64,000 nt of DNA from Serripes groenlandicus. Lineage: Eukaryota > Mollusca > Bivalvia > Cardiida > Cardiidae. Positions within the stretch are counted from its first letter, which is position 1. The number at the start of each line of letters is the position of its first letter. The notes under the pieces are model-generated. The model worked only from the letters and a program-made list of their open reading frames with translations, made no database searches and was not told the origin of the DNA. A program made the translations under genes and the position numbers. The stretch is taken from positions 65,575,217 through 65,639,216 of the forward strand of contig JASEVX010000011.1 of assembly GCA_031761405.1 (NCBI GenBank). The letters are read 5' to 3'. Of the stretch, positions 1 to 12,840 are shown in pieces.

Positions 1-600
1 TATTTAAATTGTATTTCCTGTACCTATTTCAAAAATTGTCTCCTACATGCATTAGTTATTTAATATGTGTTCTATTTGTTATGAGGTCTACTCTTAAATT
101 CATTGCAGTGAAAATCTCACACTTTGAGAAAATGAGGCTCTGTCTACAGGTCACAATACACCGGATAAATTCCTTCTTTGTTTCCACATAAATCAATGAG
201 TATCAGCCTTCAATTGTCACACTTTCTAAGCGTTTCTCATAAAGAACACCCTATTATTGAAAAGAGTTATTCATCAGGGGGTCATGCATTATTCAAAAAA
301 GAATTCACCCAGCGAAAATTTCACTTTCAAACAAGGTCAAAATTCTAAAAAGTATCAAATCAGTCATTTCCAGTGCATGATCATATACACATTTACAACT
401 AGAAATATCACTGAATGTGATGAATACCCCCAGCTGGTGCCTGACAATATACATATGTATGAGAGATTCAAGGGGCCATAACTCATTTAAAAACTAGAGA
501 TTGCTTTTTTTAAAAAGCGCTTGTCTCCCCATTGGTGTGGTCATAGGGGAGGAAAAAAAATGATGGAGATGAATTTTGTAGTTTTGGTCTGGAGATGAAG
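1..600. other. No feature seen
   Basis: AT-rich sequence with short accidental open frames only; no recognisable protein, RNA or repeat. Confidence 0.6.
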
Positions 601-2732
601 CAACAGTGACAATCCTCAGTTATTGAGCAGAAACCTACTGACATCAAAATCAATAGGGGTCATCTACAGGTTAGGACCAACCTGCACACCAAGTATGAAG
701 TTCCTGGGCATAGACTTTCTTGAGTAATTGAGTAAAAACTATTTTTCAGCTAAAGGTTACCGTGACATTTGACCTTGTGACCTCAAAATCAATAAAGGTC
801 ATCTACTGGTTAGGACCAACCTGCACACCACTGAAGGTTACCATGACCTTGACCTTTGAGCTAGTGACCTCAAAATCAATAGGGGTCATCTACTGGTGGT
901 GACCAACCTGCACACCAAGTATTAACTTCCATGGCCAAAGCATTCTACAGATATTAAGCAAAAGCAATGTTTCAGCTCATTGTTACTGTGACCTTGACCT
1001 TTGACCTTGTGACCTCAAAATCAAACAAAAAAATCAATAAGGGTCATCTACTGGTTATGACCAACCTGCACACCAGGTATGAAGTTCCTCAACATAAGCA
1101 TTCTTTAGTTATTGAGCGGAAACCTTTTTTCAGCTGAAGGTTACCATGACCTTGACCTTTAACATAGTGACCTCAAAATCAATAGGAATCATCTGCTGGT
1201 GATGACCAACCTGCACACCAAGTATTAACTTCCATGGCCAAAGCATTCTACAGTTATTCAGCAAAAACAATTTTTCAGCTCATTGTCACTGTGACCTTTT
1301 AGCTCAAGGTCGCTGTGACCTTGACTTTGACCTCAAAATCAACCAAAATCAATAGGCGTCTTCTACTGGGCATGGCCAACCTGCATACCAAGTATGGAGT
1401 TCCTCGGCCCAAGCACTCTTCAGTTATTGAGCAGAAACCATTTTTTACCTCACAAGGTCACACTGACCTTGACCTTTGAACTTCTGACATCAAAATCAAT
1501 AGGGGTCATCTACTGGTCATGACCAAGTATGAAGTTCCTACGCCCAAGCGTAGGACCAACCTGCACACTAAGTATGAAGTTCCTCGACATAATCATTCTT
1601 TAGTTATAGAGCGGAAACCATTTTTCAGCTGAAGGTTACCATGACCTAGTGACCTCAAAATCAATAGGGGTCATTTGCTGGTGGTGACCAACCTGCACAC
1701 CAAGTATTAAGTTCCTGGGCCCAAGCATTCTTCAGTTATTGAGCGGAAACTATTTTTCAGCCCAAGGTCACCGTGACCTTGACCTTTGACCTACAGACAT
1801 CAAAATCAATAGGAGTCATCTACAGGTTAGGACCAACCTGCACACCAAGTATGAGCATAAGCGTTCTTTAGTTATTGAGCCGAAACCATTTTTCAGCTGA
1901 AGGTTACCATGACCTTGACCTTTGACCTAGTGATCTCAAAATCAATAAGGGTCATCTGCTGGGGGTGACCAACCTGCACACCAAGTATTAGCTTCCATGG
2001 CCAAAGCCATTAAGCAAAAACAATTTTTCAGCTCATTGTCACTGTGACCTTTCAGCTCAAGGTCACTGTGACCTTGACTGTAGATGTACTGACCTCAAAA
2101 TCAATAGGGGTCTTCTACTGGGCATGGTAAACCTTCATACCAAGTAAGGAGTTCTTCGACCTAAGCGTTGTTCAGTTATTGAGTGGAAACCATTTTTTAT
2201 CTCACAAGGTCACCATGACCTTCTGACATCAAAATCAATAGGGGTCATCTACTGGTCATGACCAACCTGCATACCAAGTATGAAGTTCCTATGCCCAAGT
2301 GTTCTTCAGTTAATGAGCGGAAACAAGTGTGATGGACGTGACCTTGACCACTGTGACCTTGACCTTTGACCTAGTGATTTCAAAATCAATAGAGGTCATT
2401 TGCTAGTAGTGACCAACCTGCACACCAAGTATCAAGTTCCTGGGCCCAAGCAAAATCAATTTTTCAGCTCATTGTGACCTTGACTTTAGCTGTTCTTCAA
2501 TTATTGAGCGGAAACCACTTTTTACCTCACAAGGTCACCATGACCTTGACCTTCTGACATCAAAATCAATAGGGGTCAGCTACTGGTTATGACCAGCCTG
2601 CATACTAAGTATGAAGTTCCTACGCCCAAGCGTTCTTTAGTTATTGAGCGGAAACAAGTGTGATAGACGGAAGGACGGAACGGGCAAAAACAATATGTCA
2701 CCCCCATGTATGAGGGAGACATAATAATTCCA
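600..2732. mobile_element. Long degenerate tandem-core element with terminal hairpin
   Basis: About a dozen degenerate units of roughly 170 bp built on gtgaccttgacctttgacct and caaaatcaataggggtcatc, with aacctgcacaccaagtatga and ttcagttattgagcggaaac. The 3' end has an acggaaggacgg microsatellite and a hairpin (tgtcacccccatgtatgagg, then gagaca). The tail is of the same type as the head of the element at 38908. No coding capacity. Confidence 0.75.
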
Positions 2733-3352
2733 GTGCGACACGCCGACAATATGCACAACTAGGCTTGGTATCAATCATTCTTGTGAAGTTATATTGAATT
2801 CTGACCAAGTGTTGCTGAGAAATAGTGTTCACAAGAAATGTCCACAGACCAACGGACCGACAAACCGACCGTCAGGCGTGACTCCTATATAGCCCGCATA
2901 TACTATGTATCTGGGGGTATAATGAATTTAAACTCAATGTCATATATTTAACGCATACTGATGTACTGGTATACACTCATTTCTACACAAACAAATTTTT
3001 TTTAAGGGACTATTTGGTTCTAGATCAGCATTGCCACGGATTTATTTGGCATAATTTGACCTACAGGTTGAGTTCAAGTTAGTAAGTATGAGAGGGCCTC
3101 GTGAATGAACCCATATAATGACAATATATCTTACAAATCCATTCTTGTTGTTTTACAAAATTTCTTACCCAACATATTTTCTATTTTGTTCTGGTTCTCT
3201 TGACTATCTTTCTTATCTTCATTCTCTTTTCTTGCTGGCGATTTATTCTTCAACAACCATGAACAATGTCGACACGAGCCTGTGGTAATAGAAATGGGAT
3301 TATTTCACAGAGCTTTAGGATACAATCAAGGTTTTCATTCAGAAAGTCAAGC
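2733..3352. other. Mixed repeat debris, no gene
   Basis: A gacggaccgacaaaccgaccg microsatellite-like patch at about 2845-2870 and otherwise unremarkable AT-rich DNA. Confidence 0.5.
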
Positions 3353-3584
3353 TTAACCCTTTCCCTCATATAGACGCTTTCTGAAGCCTCTGAAGCAGAC
3401 AACTTTTTAAAAAAATAGTTACAAAAGAAGAAATTGCTCAGAACGAGCAATTTCTCCTTTTGCCACAATGTTTTCCACTTTTAGTCATAGGTATATATCC
3501 ATTTAATTATAGAGATTTTCTATTTTGGTCAAAATATGTTCAAAGTCGTCTGCTGCAGAATTGTCGTATGAGGGAAAGGGTTAA
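3353..3584. mobile_element. TTAA-type foldback MITE, full length
   Basis: A good example of the window's main repeat family. TTAA then CCCTTTCCCTCATA at one end and TATGAGGGAAAGGG then TTAA at the other; inside are gcagcagac and gtcgtctgctgcag arms and a central hairpin, aaattgctcagaacgagcaa ttt. TTAA flanks plus ends starting with CCC fit a piggyBac-type MITE; the superfamily is inferred because no transposase is present. Confidence 0.85.
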
Positions 3585-3730
3585 TTGTGAGAGTAAGAGG
3601 CAGAGCATTTAGACAAAGTGATTTACATAAGATTTTCAATTTTTTTTAATAATCTAGCTTTCATTTATGGAGATTTTTCATATTTTGCCAATATGTTTTC
3701 GGTTGTTTGGAGTCGATTTGTTGTATGTGA

Positions 3731-3963
3731 TTAACCCTTCCCCTCATACAACAATTCTGCAGCAGACGACTTTGAACATATTTTGTCAACAAATAGAAAA
3801 TCTCTATAATTGAATGGATAACCTAAGACGAAAAGTGGAAAACATAGTGGCTATAAAAGGAGAAATTGCTCATCATGAGCAATTTCTTCTTTTGTCATTA
3901 TGTTTTCAAAAAGCTGTCTGCTGCAGAGGCGTAAAAAAGCGTCTATATGAGGGAAAGGGTTAA
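3731..3963. mobile_element. TTAA-type foldback MITE, opposite orientation
   Basis: Full-length copy in reverse order to the one at 3353: it begins with the CATACAACAATTCTGCAG arm and ends GTCTATATGAGGGAAAGGG-TTAA. Confidence 0.85.
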
Positions 3964-4099
3964 AAAATCATAACTTTGTTCAAAGAGACAACTGAGAAGA
4001 GATTACCGGTAACTATTTTCTGATGTCAAATTGTTATGATGATGATTGACACTGTCAAAATATGTTAAAAACTAGTCTGATATTTTTAGTGACAACAAA

Positions 4100-4390
4100 A
4101 TTAATGATGTCCAACCTAGGCTGGGACCCTTTACGAAGGAGAAAAGTCAGACAACGGACTAGTGATGATGTACTTGATCACCAATGACCTCATTGACATC
4201 CCAGCTGACGGATTCCTCAAACAAGCCACACTTTCCATATGCGGCCTCTCCATGCGATACATGCTGCCTTTCGGCAGGACAGACATCATATATCGAAATT
4301 CTTTTTTCCCCAGCTGGAATTCATCAGTGGAACCAGCTGCAAGAGGTCACAGCGAGAGCCCCAAACTTGGAAGCCTTCAAGAACTGACCA
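4100..4390 (+). pseudogene. Decayed 3' end of a non-LTR retrotransposon (LINE) ORF
   Basis: Three frames must be linked to read a protein tail typical of LINE reverse-transcriptase ORFs in aquatic animals: LGWDPLRRRKVRQRT, then MMYLITNDLIDIPADGFLKQ, ATLSICGLSMRYMLPFGRTD and YRNSFFP, then WNQLQEVTARAPNLEAFKN and a stop at about 4385. Two frameshifts (near 4160 and 4310) show it is dead. The reverse-transcriptase core is absent. Confidence 0.7.
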
Positions 4391-4674
4391 CCGGGCATTT
4401 AACTGTTATAATTGCTCTTTAATTTTGTGTTGCTCATCTCAAAACACCTTGTACATATTTCATTATGCCATGATGCTCCAGAGTGAGCCCTAGGGTGAAC
4501 CCAAAGTGAGCAAACAGAACTTTATTCATGATCTCTGTTTTAAGCATATTAATCCAAACACTCAGTGCTGAGGGACGGTAACACTGGCACTGGTATGAGT
4601 GTAAAAACCTGGTAACCTGTTGAACATTTTGGGAAGGTATCAAATAAGTTGCATGATTGCAAATTATGTAAGAT

Positions 4675-4815
4675 ATATATCGGAGCAATTTCTCTTTTTG
4701 CCACAATGGTTTCAAGTGTTTTCAATGATTATACTTTTATTTACAAAGATTTCCATTGTTAACCTAGTTGTATTCAATGTTGTCTGTTGAAGACTTGTTG
4801 TATGTGAGAAACAGT
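4675..4815. mobile_element. Partial TTAA-type MITE
   Basis: Keeps one side of the central hairpin (agcaatttctctttttgcca) and a decayed outer arm ending in ttgttgtatgtgagaa; the other side is lost. Confidence 0.6.
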
Positions 4816-5015
4816 CAGAGCTCTAGATAAGGGACGTTTTGCATGTTCTAAAATGCTAATTCGACCTTCTAACCCTATATTGTGGGTACTCAAAAGAAAC
4901 GTCTCAGTGAGACGATTCTTTTGAGTACCCATATCATAGGGTTTGGTTTGATAATAATACAGATGTTTTGAGGAAAGGAGCTTTGAACTCCTTCTCATCT
5001 GGACCTCTGAACTGT
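4795..5015. mobile_element. Palindromic MITE, AACCCTAT...ATAGGGTT core
   Basis: The core 4871-4943 is a near-perfect palindrome (stem gggtactcaaaagaa / ttcttttgagtaccc around gtctcagtgagac). Flanks such as gagctctagataagggac and atctggacctctgaact recur in inverse order around 58012-58084, showing one dispersed family. Confidence 0.75.
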
Positions 5016-5039
5016 TAACATCTCCTATAGAGGAGTTAC

Positions 5040-5940
5040 CTCATTTAACCTCCATTTTGACGCATGTGTACTAAAACATCATGGTAAAAGGAGACGTTAC
5101 CACAATGTTCTCAACTGTTTTCAATCATTATATGAGAAAACCGGTGATAGTGACAGCATTTTCGATTTTGGGATTTTTACATGTTCATATAGTCCAACCT
5201 GTCTAGTTATTCGATATATATGTGGACTTCGTATGACGATTATTGACGCTGTAATGGTCGTCAAAAAATACGTGTTACTAATTGCTGAAATGAAGTCGAC
5301 GTCATTTTCATGATTTATGATCGACGCTCAAACAATTTCGTCATTTACAGCAAAGTTATTCTTAATTTTATCAAAATAGTTTGAGTACATTTTAAGTCGG
5401 TGAACGTCAAATAAAACATTCAGATCTGATATTATATTCTGAATTCATGACAGCTGGGATAAATAGATAACAACCTGTACAGGTGTGATTTTGTCCAATC
5501 AAACATTCAGATCTGCAATATTCCTCATTCAGTGACAGCTGGGATAATGACACAAGTCGATGTGTCATGCAATATCAAACCTTTTGAGGCTTTAAATCAA
5601 TACTGATTTCATTTATATTTCATACTTAAGTTGGCTTTTAATATTTCTTTTAAACTTACTCTCAGGAAGAATGTAAAACTGCATGGACATTAGGGCGATC
5701 CTGACCAGACTGAACAAATGAATAAGCTTATCAGGTTTTCATTAGTCACAAATTCATGAAGATGACATTACCATATATATATATAATATAGCATAACTCT
5801 ACATTAATGTCATATGTCATGTACCATGTACCATCTTGATTTGGATGCAGAATAAATAACAACCACCAGGCCTATCTTTCATTATGTTGGCATCATGTAA
5901 ATAGTGTAAACCACCGATGCATGGTGGCATTACATTGTAT
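5040..5940. repeat. Mostly unremarkable; short duplicated segment
   Basis: A segment with aaacattcagatctgatatt and tgacagctgggataa occurs twice at about 5415-5545. The rest shows no recognisable feature. Confidence 0.5.
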
Positions 5941-6358
5941 TGAAAAAAAAAAAAAATTTGACTAGAATGAATAATGGGTTATACATTACTAGAACAAGAA
6001 TTACGCGTAATTAAATGTCTCGCTTTCCCTTGCTTTGACTATCAATGCAAGTGTAAAAGACAAAAAGTAAAATAACAAAACTTTAACTTTCAGCTAAACA
6101 CAATTGTTTTTAAACAAGAAATTAAAAAAAAAAATACAAAATTAAAATATACAAGAAATTAAAAAAAAAAAAAATTAACCTAAACACAAAGTTCAAAAAT
6201 ACAAGAAATTAAAAAAAAATAATAAAATACAAACGTTTTACGCCGAAACCTGTTTGATATGTTGAAGTACTTTATTTATGAAATGTTTGTTCACAATTTG
6301 AAATTAATTCAACAAAATATGAAGTAGCTATGTCCAATTCTCAAAATCCACCAAAAAT

Positions 6359-7136
6359 CAAGTGTTTTACCCCCAAAATAGATCACACTCAGCATCATCA
6401 GCATACAATGTGCAGAAGGGTATTTGATGTCACTATATTCCAAATATGAAAGCCCTAGTACCAGTACTTATTGAGAAAAAAAACAAAAAAAAAACAACTT
6501 TAACGTTGAGCTTAACGCAAAATTGAAAAATCCAAGAAATGAAAAAGAAAAAAATCCAAGTGTTTGACCCAAAAACCCGTTTAATATGTTGAAGTACTTT
6601 ATTTATGAAATATGTGTGCAAAATTTGAAATCAATCTAACAAAAAATGAGGATGTTATGACCAATTCTCAAAGTCAACCAAAAACCACCAAAATCATGTT
6701 TTTTACCCCAAAAATAAGGTCACACTCAGTATCTTTAGCATACAATGTGAAGAAGGGTATTAGATGTAACTACATTCAAACAAGAGGCCCATGAGGGCCT
6801 ATGCTCTACTGGTATGGTTCTTTGGTCATTTTCAATCCAGAGCATGTATGTATGGTGAAGATCGGATAGTAAATGGAGGCTCTTTTTGTGTTCACAAGCT
6901 GTATTATAGCAATTTTTACAATTTCATGGACCATAATCCAATCTTGCATGGGCGGATCTGGCTGATTTTCAAAAGGAACCAAGCTCTCATCAATATTTAA
7001 CTACTATCTAAGTTTGGTGAAGATCAGATAGTAAATGGAGCCTCTATTGTGTTCACATGCTCAATTATAGCAATTTGGACAATTTCAAGGGCCATAATCC
7101 AGTCTTGCATGGGCGGATCTGGCTGGTTTACGAAAG
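6359..7136 (+). repeat. Segmental repeat A, copy 1
   Basis: Nearly identical to 10647-11422, differing by a few substitutions and an A-run length. It includes the start of the hairpin element at 6781. Confidence 0.9.
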
Positions 7137-7640
7137 GAACCGAGCTCACATGGATATCTAACTACTGTATAAGTTTGGTTGAGATACAATCAAAAGTGAA
7201 GACTGTATCGTGTTAACAAGCTCTTTTATAGCAATTTTGACCATTTCAAGGGCCCTAATCCAGTCATGCATGGGCGGATCTGGCTGGTTTTCGAAAGGAA
7301 CCGAGCTCTTATGGATATCTAACTACTGTATAAGTTTAGTTGAGATACAATAAAAAAAGAAGACTGTATCGTGTTAACAAGCTCTTTTATAGCAATTTTG
7401 ACCATTTCAAGGGCCATAATCCAGTCATGCATGGGCGGATCTGGCTGGTTTTCGAAAAGAACCGAGCTCTCATGGATATCTAACTACTGTATAAGTTTAG
7501 TTGAGATACAATCAAAAGTGAAGACTGTATCGTGTTAACAAGAAATTGTTTACGGACGGACGCACGCACGCACACGCGGACAACGGACAAATCGCCACGA
7601 CATAAGCCCTTCTGGCCTTTGGCCAGTAGAGCTAAAAATG
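6781..7640 (+). mobile_element. Hairpin-ended non-autonomous element (GAGGCCCATGAGGGCC type)
   Basis: Starts with an aggcccatgagggcct hairpin followed by gctctactgg and ends with a ggcctttggcc hairpin followed by agtagagCTAA. Between them are about five degenerate units of roughly 120-190 bp (cttgcatgggcggatctggc) and an acggacggacgcacgc run. Both ends share the decamer gctctactgg in inverse order. The CTAA end after a hairpin could be a Helitron-type CTRR terminus; that is inference. Confidence 0.7.
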
Positions 7641-7678
7641 AAATCCCTAGTACCAGTACTTATTCAGACAAGAGGGCC

Positions 7679-9087
7679 ATGATGGCCCTGGATCGCTCAC
7701 CTTAATTATACAATGTACTGCAATGCAAAACACATCAAGACAATTATTCTGAATGCAACCTCTACAGTGTTAACAATCTTTTCCTTCATTTGGTCTAGTG
7801 ATCTATATTTTTTTACCTGATATGACCCATATTCCAACATGGACTAGATATCATCAAGACAACATTCTGACAAAGTTTCAACTTGCTCAAAACATTCTGA
7901 CCAAATTCCAAGCTGCTGAAGCAAAAAATATGGCATCCAAAGTGTTCACAAGATTGTCCTTCAATTTGGTCTAGTGACCTAGTTTTTGACTCAGCATGAC
8001 CCATATTCAAACTTGGCCTACATATTATCAAGAAAAACATTCTAATTAAGTTTCATCATGCTGAAATTAAAAATGCAGTATCCAGAGTGTTAACAAGATT
8101 ACCTTTCAATTTGGCTTAGTGACCTAGTTTTTAACTCGGCATGACCCATATCCGAACTTGGCCTAGATATCATTTAGACAAACATTCTGACCAAATTTCA
8201 AGCTGCTGAAGCAAAGAATGTGGCATCCAAAGTGTTCACAAGATTTTCCTTCAATTTGACCTAGTGACCTAGTTTTTGACCCGGCATGACCCATATTCGA
8301 ACTTGGCCTAGATATCATTCAGCTCAACATTCTGAACAAATTTCAAGCCGCTGAAGCAAAACATGTTGCTTCTACAGAGTTAACAAGATTTTCCCTCAAT
8401 TTGGCCTAATGACCTAGTTTCTGATCCAATATGACCCATATTTGAACTTGACCTAGATATCTTTAAGACAAACATTCTGACAAAATTTCAAGCTGCTAAA
8501 GCAAAACATGGATCATCCAAAGTGATAACTAGATTTTCCTTCAATTTGGCCTAGTGACCTAGTTTTTGACCCGGCATAACCCATATTCGAACTTGACCTA
8601 GATATTTTTAAGACAAACATTCTGACAAAATTTCAAACTGCTGAAGCAAAAATTGCGGCCTCTGGAGTGTTAACAAGATTTTCCTTCAATTTGACCTAGT
8701 GACCTTCTTTTTGACCTGACGTGACCCATGTTCGAACTTGACCTACATATCATCAAGACAAACATTCTGATAAAGTTTCAACATGCTAAAGTTGAAAATG
8801 TGGCCTCAAGAGGGTTAACAAGATTTCCCTTCAATTCGACCTAGTGACCTAGTTTTTGACCTCATATGGCCCAGTTTCGAACTTGTCCAAGATTTTATGG
8901 AGATGAACGTTCTGATAAACTTTCATGAAGATTGGATGCAAAATGTAGCCCATAGAGTGTTAACAAGCTCAAATGTTGACGATGGACGACGGACGACTGA
9001 CGACGGACGACGCACGACGGACGGACGCCGGACAAAATGTGATCACAATAGCTCACCTTGCACTTCGTGCATAGGTGAGCTAAAAAT
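7679..9087 (+). mobile_element. Hairpin-ended tandem-core element (AGCTCACC type)
   Basis: Begins agagggccatgatggccct, holds about eight units of roughly 155 bp (gacctagtttttgacccggc, catattcgaacttggcctag, aacattctgaccaaatttca), then a gacggacgac run. It ends with the hairpin agctcaccttgcacttcgtg cataggtgagct followed by AAAA. A partial copy in the opposite orientation is at 34671-35215. Confidence 0.75.
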
Positions 9088-9203
9088 GTAAAAAAATGTA
9101 ACTTTAACGTTGAGCTAAACGCAAATAGTTGACGCCGTCGCCAGAAAAGCAACACCTTCGTCTCGCTTTCGCAACTTCGTCGCAGCGAGACAAAAAACTC
9201 ATA

Positions 9204-9760
9204 GTAAAAACTAATTTAGTTACACAGTGACACAAAACTTTAACCAGAATTTCTAAGTAAAGAAAGGACTATAACCTACATAAAATGCAGGATAGAGTTA
9301 TCTAACTTGATAATCTACATAAGTGTGATAGTTGGGTAGGGTTGTAGGAAGTTTCAATGCAATGCATCAAGTAAATACTGAGATATGCATTTTAATTTAG
9401 TTGCACGCAAAACTTTAATCAGAATTTCTAAGTAAAAAAGGGCCATAACTTGCATAAAATGCAGGATAGAGTTATTTAACTTGATAATCTACATAGGTGT
9501 GATAGTTGGTTAGAGTTGAATAAATTTTCAATGCAATGCATCAAGTACATACTGAGATATGGACTCTTATTGTAGTTGCATGTAAAACTTTAACCAGAAT
9601 TTCTAAGTGTAAAAAGGGCCATAACTTGCATAAAATGCAGGATGCAGTTATCGAACTTGATAATCTACATAGGTGTGATAGTTGGGTGGGGTTGTAGAAA
9701 GTTTCAATGCAATACATGTAGTATTTAAGTACTTGCATGCAAAACCGTAACCAAGCTGTG
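9204..9760 (+). repeat. Tandem repeat, about 175-180 bp unit, three copies
   Basis: Units contain aaaactttaaccagaatttc, cataacttgcataaaatgca and cttgataatctacataggtg. No coding potential. Confidence 0.85.
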
Positions 9761-9797
9761 ACACAGACACCAGGTCAAGCAGTATAGCTCTCATATT

Positions 9798-10640
9798 CTT
9801 CGAATAGTCGTGCTAAAAATACTTCTCAAAGGATATAAATAAATAAATAAGATAACCTACCCGATTAAGGAATGAAAACAAGGAAACTGATCATCAGATA
9901 GTGATCATTTGCATGTAATTACACCGTTGACATTTACAACCAATAGGCTTCTAGATCTTACCATATACTAAATGTATGGCAAGTTTGGTTATGATCTGCC
10001 AAAGAGATAATCAGTGTAGAGTGGTCACAAGGTTGTTGATATGGGAAAATAGTCAAAGTCCAATTTTGACCTTGACGTTTAACCTATTACCTTGAAAATA
10101 GATAGGCTAAATTAAAATTTCAAGACCTTGCCATGTACTAACTGTATACCAAGTTTGGTTAAGATCGGTCGAAGGATGTTCAGTGTAGAGTGGTCACAAG
10201 GTTGTTGATATGGGAAAATAGTCAGTCAGATTTTGACCTTGACTTCAAACCTATGACCTTGAAAATGAATAGGCTTCTAGACCTTGCCATATACTAACTG
10301 TATACCAAGTTTGGTTAACATCGGTAGAAGGATGTTCAGTGTAGATTGGTCACAAGGTTGAAGATAAGGAATAGTCAGTCTAATTTTGACCTTGATCTTT
10401 AACCTAGGCTATGACCTTAAAAATAAACAGGCTTCTAGACCTTGCCATATACTAACTGTATACCAAGTTTGGTTAAGATCGGTTGAAGGATGTTCAGTGT
10501 AGAGTGGTCACAAGGTTGTTACGGACGGACGGACGAACGCACGAACAAACAGACAGTCCCGTTACTATATCCCTTCGCAAACTTCGTTAGCCGAGGGGAT
10601 AATCAAGGGGATAATCAAGCACTTCAGCACTTGTTCACTT
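9798..10640 (+). repeat. Segmental repeat B, copy 1
   Basis: Starts gaatagtcgtgctaaaaata. Holds four units of about 130-150 bp (ctaactgtataccaagtttg, gtgtagagtggtcacaaggt), an acggacggacggacgaacgc run and a terminal hairpin (cccttcgcaaacttcgttag, ccgagggg). Nearly identical to 11420-12250, with a 13-bp tandem duplication (gataatcaagggg) only in this copy. Confidence 0.9.
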
Positions 10641-10646
10641 CAACCA

Positions 10647-11422
10647 AGTGTTTTACCCCCAAAATAGATCACACTCAGCATCATCAGCATACAATGTGCA
10701 GAAGGGTATTTGATGTCACTATATTCCAAATATGAAAGCCCTAGTACCAGTACTTATTGAGAAAAAAAAAAAAAAAAAAAAAACTTTAACGTTGAGCTTT
10801 ACGCAAAATTGAAAAATCCAAGAAATGAAAAAGAAAAAAATCCAAGTGTTTGACCCAAAAACCCGTTTAATATGTTGAAGTACTTTATTTATGAAATATG
10901 TGTGCAAAATTTGAAATCAATCTAACAAAAAATGAGGATGTTATGACCAATTCTCAAAGTCAACCAAAAACCACCAAAATCATGTTTTTTACCCTAAAAA
11001 TAAGGTCACACTCAGTATCTTTAGCATACAATGTGAAGAAGGGTATTAGATGTAACTACATTCAAACAAGAGGCCCATGAGGGCCTATGCTCTACTGGTA
11101 TGGTTCTTTGGTCATTTTCAATCCAGAGCATGTATGTATGGTGAAGATCAGATAGTAAATGGAGGGAGGCTCTTTTGTGTTCACAAGCTGTATTATAGCA
11201 ATTTTTACAATTTCATGGACCATAATCTAATCTTGCATGGGCGGATCTGGCTGATTTTCAAAAGGAACCAAGCTCTCATCAATATTTAACTACTATCTAA
11301 GTTTGGTGAAGATCAGATAGTAAATGGAGCCTCTATTGTGTTCACATGCTCAATTATAGCAATTTGGACAATTTCAAGGGCCATAATCCAGTCTTGCATG
11401 GGCGGATCTGGCTGGTTTACGA
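10647..11422 (+). repeat. Segmental repeat A, copy 2
   Basis: Near-identical copy of 6359-7136, cut off inside the hairpin element and joined directly to repeat B copy 2 within ggctggtttacgaa|tagtcg. Confidence 0.9.
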
Positions 11423-12250
11423 ATAGTCGTGCTAAAAATACTTCTCAAAGGATATAAATAAATAAATAAGATAACCTACCTGATTAAGGAATGAAAACAA
11501 GGAAACTGATCATCAGATAGTGATCATTTGCATGTAATTACACCGTTGACATTTACAACCAATAGGCTTCTAGATCTTACCATATACTAAATGTATGGCA
11601 AGTTTGGTTATGATCTGCCAAAGAGATAATCAGTGTAGAGTGGTCACAAGGTTGTTGATATGGGAAAATAGTCAAAGTCCAATTTTGACCTTGACGTTTA
11701 ACCTATTACCTTGAAAATAGATAGGCTAAATTAAAATTTCAAGACCTTGCCATGTACTAACTGTATACCAAGTTTGGTTAAGATCGGTCAAAGGATGTTC
11801 AGTGTAGAGTGGTCACAAGGTTGTTGATATGGGAAAATAGTCAGTCAGATGTTGACCTTGACCTCAAACCTATGACCTTGAAAATGAATAGGCTTCTAGA
11901 CCTTGCCATATACTAACTGTATACCAAGTTTGGTTAACATCGGTAGAAGGATGTTCAGTGTAGATTGGTCACAAGGTTGAAGATAAGGAATAGTCAGTCT
12001 AATTTTGACCTTGATCTTTAACCTAGGCTATGACCTTAAAAATAAACAGGCTTCTAGACCTTGCCATATACTAACTGTATACCAAGTTTGGTTAAGATCG
12101 GTTGAAGGATGTTCAGTGTAGAGTGGTCACAAGGTTGTTACGGACGGACGGACGAACGCACGAACAAACAGACAGTCCCGTTACTATATCCCTTCGCAAA
12201 CTTCGTTAGCCGAGGGGATAATCAAGCACTTCAGCACTTGTTCACTTCAA
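11420..12250 (+). repeat. Segmental repeat B, copy 2
   Basis: Near-identical copy of 9798-10640. Together with repeat A copy 2 it gives the order B-A'-B', as expected from a duplication or recombination event between repeats. Confidence 0.9.
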
Positions 12251-12660
12251 CCAGAGTGAGCGTATTTAATCGAACAACCCTGCTTCAACGTTACGCATTC
12301 CAGTCAATTACCATTTATACTATAAATCTCTAATATACAAAGATAAAGCGATAATTATAGTTGCGAATAGGCATGTCTGTCTTATCACCCCACCCACCTA
12401 ATTAACATTACGTAAATCTTAATTTTACCATTTTTAGACAGTACAGACTCTGACCGACGAAGTAGATGCGATACAGTCATTCTCCTAGCGAAGCAGAATC
12501 CGTAATTTAAAACTGTGCCCATTGCGAACGGCTGGTTCAACCTTTTAGCAAATAAAATCTCGATCCCCTTGACATTAAATTGATGAACATGCTTCCATGT
12601 TTTCTATTTTCATTTTGACCTAGGCTGGTTCTCCATGGGGGGGTACCAGTCTTTTGACCC
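12251..12660. other. No feature seen
   Basis: Ordinary intergenic sequence before the presumed promoter; no exon or repeat recognised. Confidence 0.5.
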
Positions 12661-12664
12661 CTAC

Positions 12665-12755
12665 TCGGCTATTTACGGAAACACCAAGGATTAAAAATCG
12701 GAAAATTTCGGTAATACCCGTAAATACATTTTTGAATCTTTCCGTAAATAGCCGA
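12665..12755. repeat. Inverted repeat upstream of the PLOD promoter
   Basis: Seventeen bases at 12665-12681 (tcggctatttacggaaa) are exactly complementary to 12739-12755, giving a stem with a 57-base loop. It lies about 90 bp upstream of the TATA-like run. Function unknown; it may be a repeat remnant. Confidence 0.7.
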
Positions 12756-12840
12756 ATATTGGTAGCGTTACGGCTTTAACCGAAGTGATCCGATTATTCT
12801 CCGACTTAAACAATTATGATCTGGTTCCAGGCCTGCGTTC

